64,000 nt of DNA from NCBI RefSeq assembly GCF_000224145.3, contig NC_020179.2:2558125-2622124 (forward strand), written 5' to 3'. A model generated the notes under the pieces. The model searched no databases. It was not told the DNA's origin and saw nothing but the letters and a program-made list of their open reading frames with translations. A program made the position numbers and the translations under genes. This DNA comes from Ciona intestinalis. Taxonomy: Eukaryota; Chordata; Ascidiacea; Phlebobranchia; Cionidae. This document shows, in pieces, positions 1 through 9,769 of the stretch (the first letter of the stretch is position 1; every line of letters begins with the position of its first letter).

Positions 1-434
1 GGGGTTTTGATCCCGCAGTTTAACCACTAACGTTACGGAGCGTCTACCACAGCACGTCTTTCGCACGCAACCAAAAACAACAGACGTGAACCCCCGGCCG
101 TTTTTCTGCGCCACAAACGCTGTAGCGTCTCAATTTCACAAGTGTGGTATTTCGTAGGTGCGCGTCTCCGTCTTTATCGACGACAAACGTCGGAACTGGA
201 TATTCTTCCATGCATATTTAGTTTCAAAGGTTTCTTTTTCGACGCCCTTCTCATCACTTATGACGCGCTGTTCAGTTTTAATTTACATTGGGGTGAAAAT
301 GTATAATTATACCATTGATAGGTTTTAATTAAATCTACTATATGTTGCTCTATGAATATATACGTATAGCTGTATTTGACTGTATAACATCAATGTATTG
401 TTTCAATTTGTTTGTAATGTTGTTATTTTTACAG
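1..434. other. Upstream intron or intergenic stretch, no exon supported
   Basis: This stretch lies before the first supportable exon at 435. A frame stays open from about 11 to 153, but it has no GT donor in the phase the next exon needs, so I do not call an exon. The part from 260 to 434 is AT-rich and ends in a good acceptor (TTTTTACAG). The upstream part of the gene is presumably outside the window. Confidence 0.5.
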
Positions 435-3400
435 AATTCCTTGGATTTTACTCATGTTCGGTCCAGTTCCGAGGAACAAGCGTTGCTTCAAGCTAAAAGA
501 AACGTTCTTTCAAGCATAAGCAAGTCGCAAGAAAGTAAGTTCGATAAATTATTGTGTGGATGAATGAATCTATGAAAGTTATGCATTTATCCTTGCGTGA
601 CGGGGCGACCGCTGTCGTTATAACACGGGTGTTCTGTTCCACACACCTTGTGCCCGCTTTCTGCAACTTTGTGGTGTTTATTTTTTAGATTTTCTCATTT
701 TCAAGGCATGGCAATTGGGCATCTAGTCATGAGGCAGCGCGCTGTTCCCTGTGCCACGGCGCTACTTAAAGAAAGCCATATAGTTTTAACTTGGAGTGTA
801 TGTTACTATTCATTTGCTACCATTAAAGTCTCCATATAGTAGGGCGGGGGAGATGGGACACCTTTTCATTCTATTATTTCGTCCCATTTGGTAGTAAAAA
901 AAACAACATTCAAATAATTATAAAACCGTACTCCCACGACCTCCATATATCGGTATTTATTGTTTAAAAATGTTTGGGTATTATGTGCTAAATGTGTCCC
1001 ATTTTACCCCACAGTACTATATGTTATTACGTTTCTTCATATGTTAATACGTTGTGTTCCAGGTGGTTCAAGTTTGCAAGCTGGTGGATCACTCGAACGT
1101 TCTAGTTCGGAGGATTCAGGTTTAGCTGGCTCACCACATGTAGATAGCATGATTATGAGGGAAGCGGTTGTTTCTGTGGAGAAAGTACATGGTGAGTGTT
1201 CGAATCCCGCTTATATCATACACCCCATGCTCACTATCGAGTTATAACATGGGTATCTTCTTATACACTAAACACACATGGTTCTTTTATACACCCCATG
1301 CTCACTGTCGTGTCAGTCTAATTATTTCTTAAAACATATTAACCCCGCCATGTAATTTACTCTTCAGATCTTCATAGTTTTTGGAACGGTATAATACGTA
1401 TGGATCTTTTTGATGACATCATCCGTGACGTCATCACACAGATCCGCAACCTCCAAAGCAGAACGAAGCATGTTGGTTCCATAAGCCTGGAAGGTAAGTT
1501 ATATTAAAAGGTAGCTTTATTGTATTACGAACACGTAAGTTATTAAATGGTGGGGGTAAGACGGTTACCGTTAGCACACAACATTCCTTATTTGCTAATC
1601 GTGTTTTAACAATTAACAACGCTCTTTTAGAGTCGTGAGGATACGGTTATATAATTTTTTTAATATTTTTTTTTGTTTATTGCCAAATGAGTTACCACGT
1701 ATGAAACGTTGGGACTATTAAAAAAATGTGTTGCCGATAATGTAGGCGACCTATATGTACCACTGTGTTGGAGAAACATATATATAGTAGGGTGGGGGAA
1801 GATGGGGGCATCTTTTCATTTTATTACTCGTCCCATTTGGTAGTGAACAAAGAACATACAAAGGATTACAAACCGTATCCTCACAACTCCCATAGACCGT
1901 TGTTAATTGTTTAAAACACGATCAGGACACTTGGATATTATGTGCTAAAGGTGTCCCATCCTTCCCCACCCTACTATATTATAATAATAGCTTGTGTTAT
2001 TTTATAGACTTAGAACCGTGACACATGCCCAACATACAAACTCTGGTAATAAAGTTGTTAAGGTTTTTATAATACGATTAACTCACAGACGCAGCTACAA
2101 TGTCCAACCTCGTCAACTCTCTTGAAATGATTCCATCCATCGTGAGGAACATGTCTCACCACAAGGAGGCGGTAGAGAAACAGGCTGAGGAGTCGACGCA
2201 CGCAATACATGGTAAATAAAAATAAATATGTAGAAATACGTGGTAAATCAATTTTACATGAGTGACTGAACGAAATCTTACGTCACGTACCGAAATTTAC
2301 CCTTAAACTCGTGCAACTAGTAAGTAGTCTGACAATATTAATTTAAATATAGTGGGGTTCGGGAAGACACCTTTAGCACATAATATTCAAATAACCTGAA
2401 CGTTGTTTTAAACAATTAACGACAGTCTATAGGAGTCGTGGGGATACTGTTTTATAATTCTTTAAATGTTCTTTGTTTACTGTCAAATGGGACGAGAGAA
2501 TAGAATGATAAGGTGTTCCATCTTCCCCACCATACTATATATGTTCAAAAGATAAGCATAATAACACAGTGTTTTGAACATGTTAAAAATCGTTCTAAAA
2601 GTAGTCTTGCCTTATAAACTTCACATTTTTCAAGATAAATCAGTATACTTCCATAGTTTCATACAATAACGTACAACTAGAAAAGGGTCATGTCATAAAA
2701 CTTGATTTAAAAAATATCATTTTGGTTTTCTTTACTTCATTATTGTATTCAGAACTCGAGAAGAAGTTAGCTGAGCAACGAAAGTATGAGCAAGACTTGA
2801 AACGAAAGTCTCAACATCTTGATACAGTCATGTCACTCACACCGAACGAGAAACGAAAAAGGACAATGTTGCGATTTGTTCGACAGAAAGCAGTGGATCG
2901 GGTGCCACCTGGTACGCGTAAGTTCTTTTCTATATTTCTGTTGTTTTGTGCTTGTTTTTAATTTGTATTTATCACTCATTTATTATATGCGGAGCTTTTT
3001 TCTTGTTTGATATTTTGTTTCATGAATATGTTAACTTGTACGAAGTATTTTATTGTTTTCGTTTAAGTTAATGAGTGCAAAAATACTTTTCGCCTAGCGG
3101 ACAACGACAGTCGTTATAACATGTTTTTTTTAACTTGTGTTCGCAAGTTATCACATATCTAACTTTTCGTATGAATGATAGATTTTTAATATGCTTTAGT
3201 ATATAGTAGGGCGGGGGAAGACAGGACACCTTATCATTCTATTTACTCGTCTTATTTGGTAGTAAACAAAGAACATTCAAATATTTATAAAACCATATCC
3301 TCACGACTCCCATAGATAGACCGTTGATAATTGTTTAAAACAAGATCAGGATTTTCGGATATTACGTGCTGAAGGTGTCCCATCTTCCCCTACAGTACTA

Positions 3401-4217
3401 TATATCGGCCAGTGTTAAATATACAGTTTTTATTTTACTTTTGTTTAATACCTCCAGCGTCTAATTGTAAGCTCCCACAGGCACTTCAACTCCGCCCATG
3501 TCACAACGTATGCCCGAAAACGTGATGCTCTCTGCACAAGGCGGTCGTCTCACCCAGAGAGAATTGTGGCCTCAAGCCATACAGGTGGTGAGAGACACCT
3601 TTGCATCATGTAGTATATCTGCTTTTTAATCGTTGACCAAATTTACTCTGCCTATACTTTATCTAAACATGACCTACTTATACACTGAGTAGCTATGTCC
3701 TTAATTACTTCGATTTTGCAATTTATAAACTGCTATATTACGTCACAAAGGAATGACGTCAATTTCAACGTTATATGAGACAACTCTCTTTATTTTAACA
3801 CACTCAGTTCGTATTGAGACAATATACGCTGCAGTGTAAATCAAGCTTTGGTAGAAAACTGTACCGTTCTGTAGTGGTCAGTTACTGTTAATAATTTCGA
3901 TTCTGCCTAATATGCTGCACTGTCTTAATTAGACTTGCTTTAGATCGTAGCTTATAGCCGTAGCGTTAATGTAACTTTATGACTTCATCAATTCGTTCAC
4001 GATTTCACCCCGTACCCTCACGCAGGCTGCCTCGTCCCAGATGGCTCGCATGAACGTATCAGGTGCGGGTATTCCCCCGATGTTCTTCACTACCCACCCC
4101 ACGGGCATAGAGGGTTACCCCTCGTCCCTCCACCAGTTCATACCCACCTCCCAACCCGTGCCCCTACAGCATCCAACTGCCAACCGTGACGCTACACAGT
4201 CGCCTTCGAAAAAGTGA
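435..4217 (+). CDS. 3' part of an unidentified coiled-coil, serine-rich protein gene (seven exons)
   Basis: Exons 435-534, 1063-1191, 1368-1493, 2089-2211, 2753-2911, 3481-3584 and 4026-4217 (stop TGA 4215-4217) join in one frame and give 310 residues plus stop. Every junction is GT-AG and the phases agree. The start is outside the window. Visible in the protein are two serine-rich stretches (RSSSEEQ, ERSSSEDSGLAGSP) in exons 1-2, an amphipathic helix-rich stretch in exons 3-4, a charged coiled coil beginning ELEKKLAEQRKYEQDLKRK in exon 5 followed by a basic segment (NEKRKRTMLRFVRQKAVDR), and a proline-rich tail ending SPSKK. The serine-rich segments could be phosphorylated, which is inference. 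Exons 2-5 all begin and end in phase 1, so each could be skipped without breaking the frame. I see no catalytic motif and do not recognise the family. Confidence 0.65.
570..662 (-). repeat. SINE tail fragment, reverse orientation
   Basis: The stretch begins GAATGAAT and contains CGTTATAACACGGG. It matches the reverse complement of the 3' part of the tRNA-derived SINE copies at 5052 and 52347. It lies in the intron after exon 435-534. Confidence 0.5.
835..1021 (+). mobile_element. MITE copy 1 (family description)
   Basis: This family is about 195 bp long. It has terminal inverted repeats of about 30 bp, starting TATAGTAGGGTGGGGGAAGA and ending with its complement (TCTTCCCCCACCCTACTATA), and flanking or terminal TA. 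There is no coding capacity. The plus orientation is defined here by the internal words TTTGGTAGTAAACAAAGAAC and TTGTTAATTGTTTAAAACAC. It is a non-autonomous DNA transposon. Ciona MITEs have been described under the name Cimi-1, but whether this is that family must be checked by alignment. This copy is mildly diverged, with a GGGCGGGGG terminus. Confidence 0.85.
1200..1320 (+). repeat. 69-bp minisatellite family, about two units
   Basis: Two copies of a unit containing ATACACCCCATGCTCACT followed by TATAACATGGG and ACACACATGG lie just after the donor of exon 1063-1191. The same unit occurs at 51700-52020, 52230-52340 and (reverse) 62888-63135. Confidence 0.7.
1543..1660 (-). mobile_element. 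MITE copy 2, truncated
   Basis: Minus-orientation fragment (GGTGGGGGTAAGACGG, then GTTTTAACAATTAACAACGC). It lacks the distal terminal repeat. Confidence 0.6.
1786..1979 (+). mobile_element. MITE copy 3, near full length
   Basis: Both terminal repeats are present (TATAGTAGGGTGGGGGAAGA and CCCCACCCTACTATA). It lies in the intron between exons 1368-1493 and 2089-2211. Confidence 0.85.
2349..2541 (-). mobile_element. MITE copy 4
   Basis: Minus orientation, with CACCTTTAGCACATAATAT at the left and CCCCACCATACTATAT at the right. The left terminus is degraded. It lies in the intron before exon 2753-2911. Confidence 0.75.
3201..3405 (+). mobile_element. MITE copy 5
   Basis: Complete element with diverged termini (TAGTAGGGCGGGGGAAGACA at the left, CCCCTACAGTACTATAT at the right). 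It lies just before exon 3481-3584. Confidence 0.8.
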
Positions 4218-5020
4218 TTTTCTCCCTGCCCGAACGCGCATGCGCACAACTATGGGACTTTTTAACTCATCGCAGAGGTTGCAGCTTTTAACCGGGTTTT
4301 ACACTGCAGTGTACTTGTCTTTGTGTTGCGAAAGAACAAACAAAAATCATTTAAATCAGAAAAAAATCCTAAAATATATATTTAGTTTGTGCTTTCACAT
4401 AACACACAGGCGAACTACTCTGCAGTGTAAACCCCGCATTAGTTTCATTTCTTTAGTTGTTTTTACTTTTACTGGCTGCCCGCTCTCATTGCGTTGCGTC
4501 GCGTCAATCGAATTATTTGTTCCAGAATTCTTGTAAATCTTCTCTTAAATTATCTCTTTATTATAGAATCGTATTTTATTGTCCTCTTTTGTGACGTCAC
4601 ACTTGTGTATTTGCACCCAGTTTCATGTAAAGTTCACCTTTCTTGCAGTGCGTTGTGACGACATACCGTCCCAAGCCGAACGCGGGATGACGTCACGATG
4701 CCGTGACGTCACCAACCGCGGTCATCCATTTTTTTAAGTTCGATAACTACAGCAAGGTGTGCGTTCGTCATTTTTAATCCCTGTAAGCACGGGACAATAT
4801 TTTGTTTCCATCTCCTAATGATTATAAGCACTTTCAATTTTAATGTAGTGTCCTCTTTTAAATAGCCTGCATTTTACACCGTCGAATTTCAAAACACTAA
4901 CACATTAACTCAAAATTAAAATTGAACTTTGTACACGAGCACAAAACTCGCTTTGCAATTTATGAGACTTGCGTGGTCTAGTTTCTACTTTAGATTCAAG
5001 CAGAATTATTGTTGGGGAAT
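4218..5020 (+). other. Probable 3' UTR and downstream flank of the first gene, with a candidate alternative 3' exon
   Basis: After the stop at 4215-4217 no long frame follows that I would call. A good acceptor (TTTCTTGCAG) ends at 4648. The sequence behind it (4649-4738) is CpG-rich and stays open in one frame for about 29 codons to a TAA. Entered with one base from a donor, for example the GTGCGG inside exon 4026-4217, it would give an alternative C-terminus. Three TGACGTCA palindromes lie between 4590 and 4712. A variant poly(A) hexamer ATTAAA near 4915 is the only end signal I noticed. Confidence 0.35.
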
Positions 5021-5572
5021 TATGTGTTGGGGTAAGATGGTCAACTTTTAGTCCAGCGTCGTGGCTTAGTGGTTTAGTCGTCACATCGATACCAAAGCGT
5101 CCCCGGTTCGATGCTCGACGGCGATACTAACACTGATCGGCCTATGTGTCCTTGGGCAAGACACTTAACGGAGATTGCTCCAACCCAGCGGCCACTAATG
5201 GGTTGTCCAAATTGTAAGTCATACCATACACAAAGTTAAAAAGTGTGGTAACTCGTAAGCACACGAGGTTAAAAAATGTTGCCAATATAATACGCGTCTG
5301 ACTGCACCGGTCGCAAGAAGGACTTACATGGGCTTTTCCGGCGTTGGGGTAATGAGCCAAATATGGCCTAAATCCCAGGTCCTCACCCATAAACTTAAAA
5401 AAAGACGGTCAATGTTTTCATTGTGTTTGATCTTCTCATTTGATGTAATCAAAGAATATTTACAGAACTATTTAACCGAATCCTCCCGACTATAAAGAAA
5501 TACTATTAGTTGGTAAAACATGATTAGGAGATGAAGGGTCTTATGTTCTAAAGGCACCCATCTTACTCTAAA
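5021..5572 (+). mobile_element. MITE copy split by an inserted SINE and a second repeat
   Basis: The left arm (TTGGGGTAAGATGGTCAAC, about 5027-5045) and the right part (5404-5572, with TATGTTCTAAAGGCACCCA near the end) belong to one plus-orientation MITE. The 5052-5398 insertion separates them. GATGGTCAAC at 5036 and GACGGTCAATG at 5404 flank the insertion and look like a target-site duplication. Confidence 0.65.
5052..5398 (+). mobile_element. tRNA-derived SINE, composite copy
   Basis: A polymerase III A-box-like word (GTGGCTTAGTGG, 5061-5072) and a B box (GGTTCGATGC, 5105-5114) are spaced as in a tRNA head. A body follows with CCTTGGGCAAGACACTTAACGG. The last part (about 5325-5390, ending CCTCACCCAT) matches in reverse another dispersed repeat (see 57723). 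The tRNA-like head has no complete cloverleaf that I could confirm, so it is not called as a tRNA gene. Confidence 0.75.
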
Positions 5573-8500
5573 ATGTATGTTTATTAAAATAATAATGACC
5601 TTTATAACTTGTATGAGTGACTAGCGACACCTTAAGATAGTTAATCATTTAAATTTTGTTTGGAAAAGTGAATGGTGCTCACTTTAATTTGATTAGTCAT
5701 TGACATTTATGTGTAGCAAACATTGGTAAGCGGTTGTTCAGTAACTCTTTGCGGTGTCATGTTGCACCATAGATATTTTATACAGGTTAGAGACTTGGGA
5801 TTTCGGCTAGAATTGGTTCGTTCTGAATTCTGCAACTTTATAGTAGAAATACGCTAAAGCCTACGCCCTACGTTTAAAACAGTCTTTACTTGATGAGTTG
5901 TACTGTCTGACGACTGCAACATATGAATGGTCGTTAGGTGGTAGCACTGAGTTACAATTAAATTAAGGTAAAAGTCGGCATGAATAAGGGAGACGGTTTC
6001 GTTTCAACAGAAAGAATGTAAGTGTTAGCCCTGTAATTAAGCGATATTTTCCGAGATGAAAATAAAATCATTCATCCTGGTTCGTTTAAATTTAAACTTT
6101 GCCTATTGTTCGCGTAACATGATTACACAGTGTTCTTTCAAATGCTATGAATACTTAGGAAGAACGATTCAATAGTGGCTATGACGTACTATAAATAGCG
6201 TGGGTTTGTATGAGTACATAGATAGACTACCTGTTTAATTAAGTTGTCTTTATCATCCCAATCGCATTGTTGACATCTCCTTAGTTAGTTAGATGCACTG
6301 AACTGTAGCCTATATACAGCTCAGTAGTTAGATGTAAATAAACAAAGGTTAAAATTCTTAAACACTGTATTGGGTAGTTCTTAATTGTATTTGAGAAAAT
6401 CGTGCGGTAGTAGACTTACAATTTACCCTGGTTAGTATGGAAATCTTGAGATACATTTTGCATAAAATCCGAAATACTGTGGCATCAGAATATCTTTACA
6501 AGCATTGGTAGCTAATACGATCAGATGAGACTTTGGGACTATTTGTTTGACAGTTTCAAGCTTGGCTAAAAATGTGTTAGATTTAATTAGAGATACATAA
6601 ACAATGTTTATGTATCTCTGATTTAATGTTAAATGCAATCAAACACATTGCTTTCCAGCAACACATTACGAGGTTGACAAAGCGTAGCGAAACTTCCTCA
6701 TATTTTTCCCACGTTCGCCGGTTGGTTCCGAATGACTGGTTTCTAAGAAAGGCGGTCCCGCGACTTGGACCTTTAGTTTCGTGACAATCGTGCTTCGATT
6801 CTCGGACAAGTTTGAGCATGATTTTGAAATGAAAGGTAAAGTTTACGCCGCTCAAGACGTGTATATTATGTTACTCACCATAGCTATTCCATTTTAAAGG
6901 TAGTAGATTCCCTATTATAGCTTTAGAATGATTTATTTCAGTTGATTATCCAAGTACCTGTATGGTTTACATTGTCGACATATTGTTTTGTTGTCGTTGG
7001 TTTTCGTTACTTGATAAAGATTACAAACACAGATTTTGTGCAGTATTAAGTCATTTAGTTCGTTAAGATTTAGTTATTACTAAGAATAACGTTGTGGGTT
7101 AAACCTTTACAAACTTACAAAAAAATAGTTTTTTCATTGTTCGTATACTTTGTGTCTTGTACATGAATAGTTGTATTGCAGATTACTCTTTATTAAGTAG
7201 GTTAATCTTTTTTACACTCACTGAAGGATTACAATACTTATTGCAACATTTATTATTGAAGTATGCATTCAGAATGTTAAATACATATTACCCTGCTCTA
7301 TACCTAAAGACCCTTATTTCTAAATAGTATGGCATATAGTTATACAAAAAAAAACAATAATATAAGTTAGTTAGGCCTATGTATATGTCATTTCTTGAAC
7401 AGTTTCATAAGTCTGAACAGTGAATCATACAACATATGTTATGCATAATGCATACATAAGTTAGTCTGGTGATTTTAAATCTATGTTTTAAAGCTACATA
7501 TGTCAATACACCAACATTTATAAATGCTAGTCCATTAACAAATGCTTTTTGCAGCAACAGTGTTAAAGTTAAATTCTAAAAGTTTAAGTAACTATGACAT
7601 CTGACATGTGAATTGGCTATTTATTTCTTTTGTTTACAAGTTTAAAGTTTAACATTTAACTTTTGTGACTGTTTGTTACCCAAATTTTAAAATGAATAAA
7701 TTTATGTTCAATATTTATGTTTGGTGTAAACGAAAATTTATACATGTTCACCATTTCCAATAAGATGAATTTGCTGTATAGTTCGATGTAGAACAGTAAA
7801 AGACATGCTTTATTTTGCCTCAATGTTTTTTTCGAAATATTGGGTTTGTATGCAATCTATTTTAAAATAGTTAAATTTAATTCGGTTTTAACCATTTTAG
7901 TTTTCTTGTTGTTTTGGGCTTTAAAGATTTCTATGGTGCTTTATATGCTTGTTTTGGATTAGAATTTAGTAGAATTTGCGGCTTTTCTTTGATCTTATTA
8001 CGTTCAAATATTTCTTGTAAGTCATTTTTAAATACCCATTCTTTACATTCTAAAGTCATTCATTGATTAATCTGTGTCATAATATATCAAAGTATATTGA
8101 CATAATACAAATCCTCACATAGTGGGCTTTTCCCAAAGTTCCATGTGCTATCTATGAAATAAATTCCATTGTTTAATTTAAGATAAAACATTTTGAAATA
8201 TTTGTAAACATTAAGTTAAACTTTAAAAGTAATACGAAACATTAAATTAACATGTATTTAAGATTTGGTGCTTTAGATGTGTGTTTTGTATAAATGGTAT
8301 GTTTTGCATAGTCAAGTTACTGATATATTCCTATTTCCAAAGTACGTTTGTCATACACAGTTTAATACCACCAGTAACTTCTATTGTACCCATATAGTAA
8401 ATTTCAATGGCAATTTTAACTGTCTGGGTCTTTACTTCTTTTATGTCGTTCGTGCCCGTAGTATAGGTATAAGCTGACAGGATTAAAACACAGTTTGGAC

Positions 8501-9559
8501 CAAGACTAAATTACTACCAATGTACGTCCATTTTATGGGTGGTCCAAATCCCACAGAGCTATAAGTGGTGCGAGGATCGTTGCTCACGTAATAGCGGCAT
8601 GGCTTCCTCGAAAATGAGACGTTACTAAAATCACTACTTCCACGACCCCCCACTCATAGCCACACTAATGTACACAGAAAAAGATCTTGTCAATTAATTG
8701 ATAAAATGAGCAGTGTAAATGTGTAAGCGCGATGGTGTAAAGCACCTGGCAGTATTTAATATCACGGAATCGAAATCTCAACCGTTGCCCGTCTCGCTTC
8801 ATCGATCTTGAAAACCAGTCACACCCACAACGACCGTCAATTATGATGTCACAGTGCCTTGTTTAAATGGCCACCGTCGAACGTCAGCGAATGTAGCTGC
8901 AAGCGAAAGATTAGTCGCGAATTTCGAAATTTCCAATTTTCAATAAACTGTGCGTTGCTAACAAGTAAAGTCCGCATAAATGCTTGTCTCATGCCACGAC
9001 TTACTTTAAAACCATAGCTCAGCTCTGCTCGTGTTTCTAATTGACTCACAAACGCATTGTACATTTATGCGAGACGTAAAACTGGCGCCGAACGTCGCCG
9101 TCGCTATTTCGGTTATTTGTTCAGCGTTTTAATTTCTCTGTCAGGAGATTTTCGGAGCTAAACGACCGTTTAAATCCAGTTTTAACTTGCCGATTAGCTG
9201 AACAGATCGCTATACAGATAATTATGTTGATGCTTAAACAGGTAAAAAAAACTGTTATATTATCTGTAGATCAAATTCTAATGCTTCGTTTAAAGATTGT
9301 TGCAGCCGAAATTTTGACCTTCCTTTGGGCTATAGTTGGCAATCAATTCTAAATCCGTTTTCTATAGTGTATCTCTTGTATCAAAATCCCGTTTCTTCAG
9401 TTTGATATATCCCGATTTAACCGATTTTATTATCTCGCTGTCCTAAATCGTGTTCGATAAAGTCACGCCAATCACTTAGATTTAGACTATTGCTATATAC
9501 TGTCACGGCAATAAGACTGTTTGACTGGGATAGTATAAGTAAAGTATGATACAAGCTCT
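5573..9559. other. Gene-free AT-rich region
   Basis: I see no exon with convincing coding character on either strand. The region contains the hairpin at 6571-6658. The frames longer than 60 codons here (for example the minus-strand ones near 6432-6855 and 8849-9064) show no family motif. Confidence 0.5.
6571..6658. repeat. Long inverted repeat (hairpin)
   Basis: The inner arms AGAGATACATAAACA and TGTTTATGTATCTCT pair perfectly for 15 bp around one central base. Further out, AATGTGTT (6571) pairs with AACACATT near 6650-6658 through imperfect AT-rich stems. The fold is pre-miRNA sized, but it may equally be a decayed palindromic transposon. Confidence 0.6.
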
Positions 9560-9769
9560 ATATAGTAGGGTGGGGGAGAATGCGATACCCTTTCATTCTA
9601 CTTTCTCGTCCAATTTTGTAGTAAACAAAGAACATTCGAAGTATTGTTAAACCGTATCCTCGCGACTCCTATAGACCGTTGTTAATTGTTTAAAACACGA
9701 TCAGGATATTTGGATATTATGTGCTAAAGGTGCCCACTGTCCAGTCTCCCCCCTCCCTAATACATATAT
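9560..9769 (+). mobile_element. MITE copy 6
   Basis: The left terminus is intact (TATAGTAGGGTGGGGGAGAA). The right terminus is diverged (CTCCCCCCTCCCTAATACATA). Confidence 0.8.

Noticed and set aside
20..153. Possible upstream exon of the first gene
   Set aside because: Open, but no GT donor in phase 0, as the exon at 435 requires, before the stop.
5061..5114. tRNA gene
   Set aside because: A and B boxes are present, but the sequence continues into a SINE body repeated elsewhere and I could not form a full cloverleaf.
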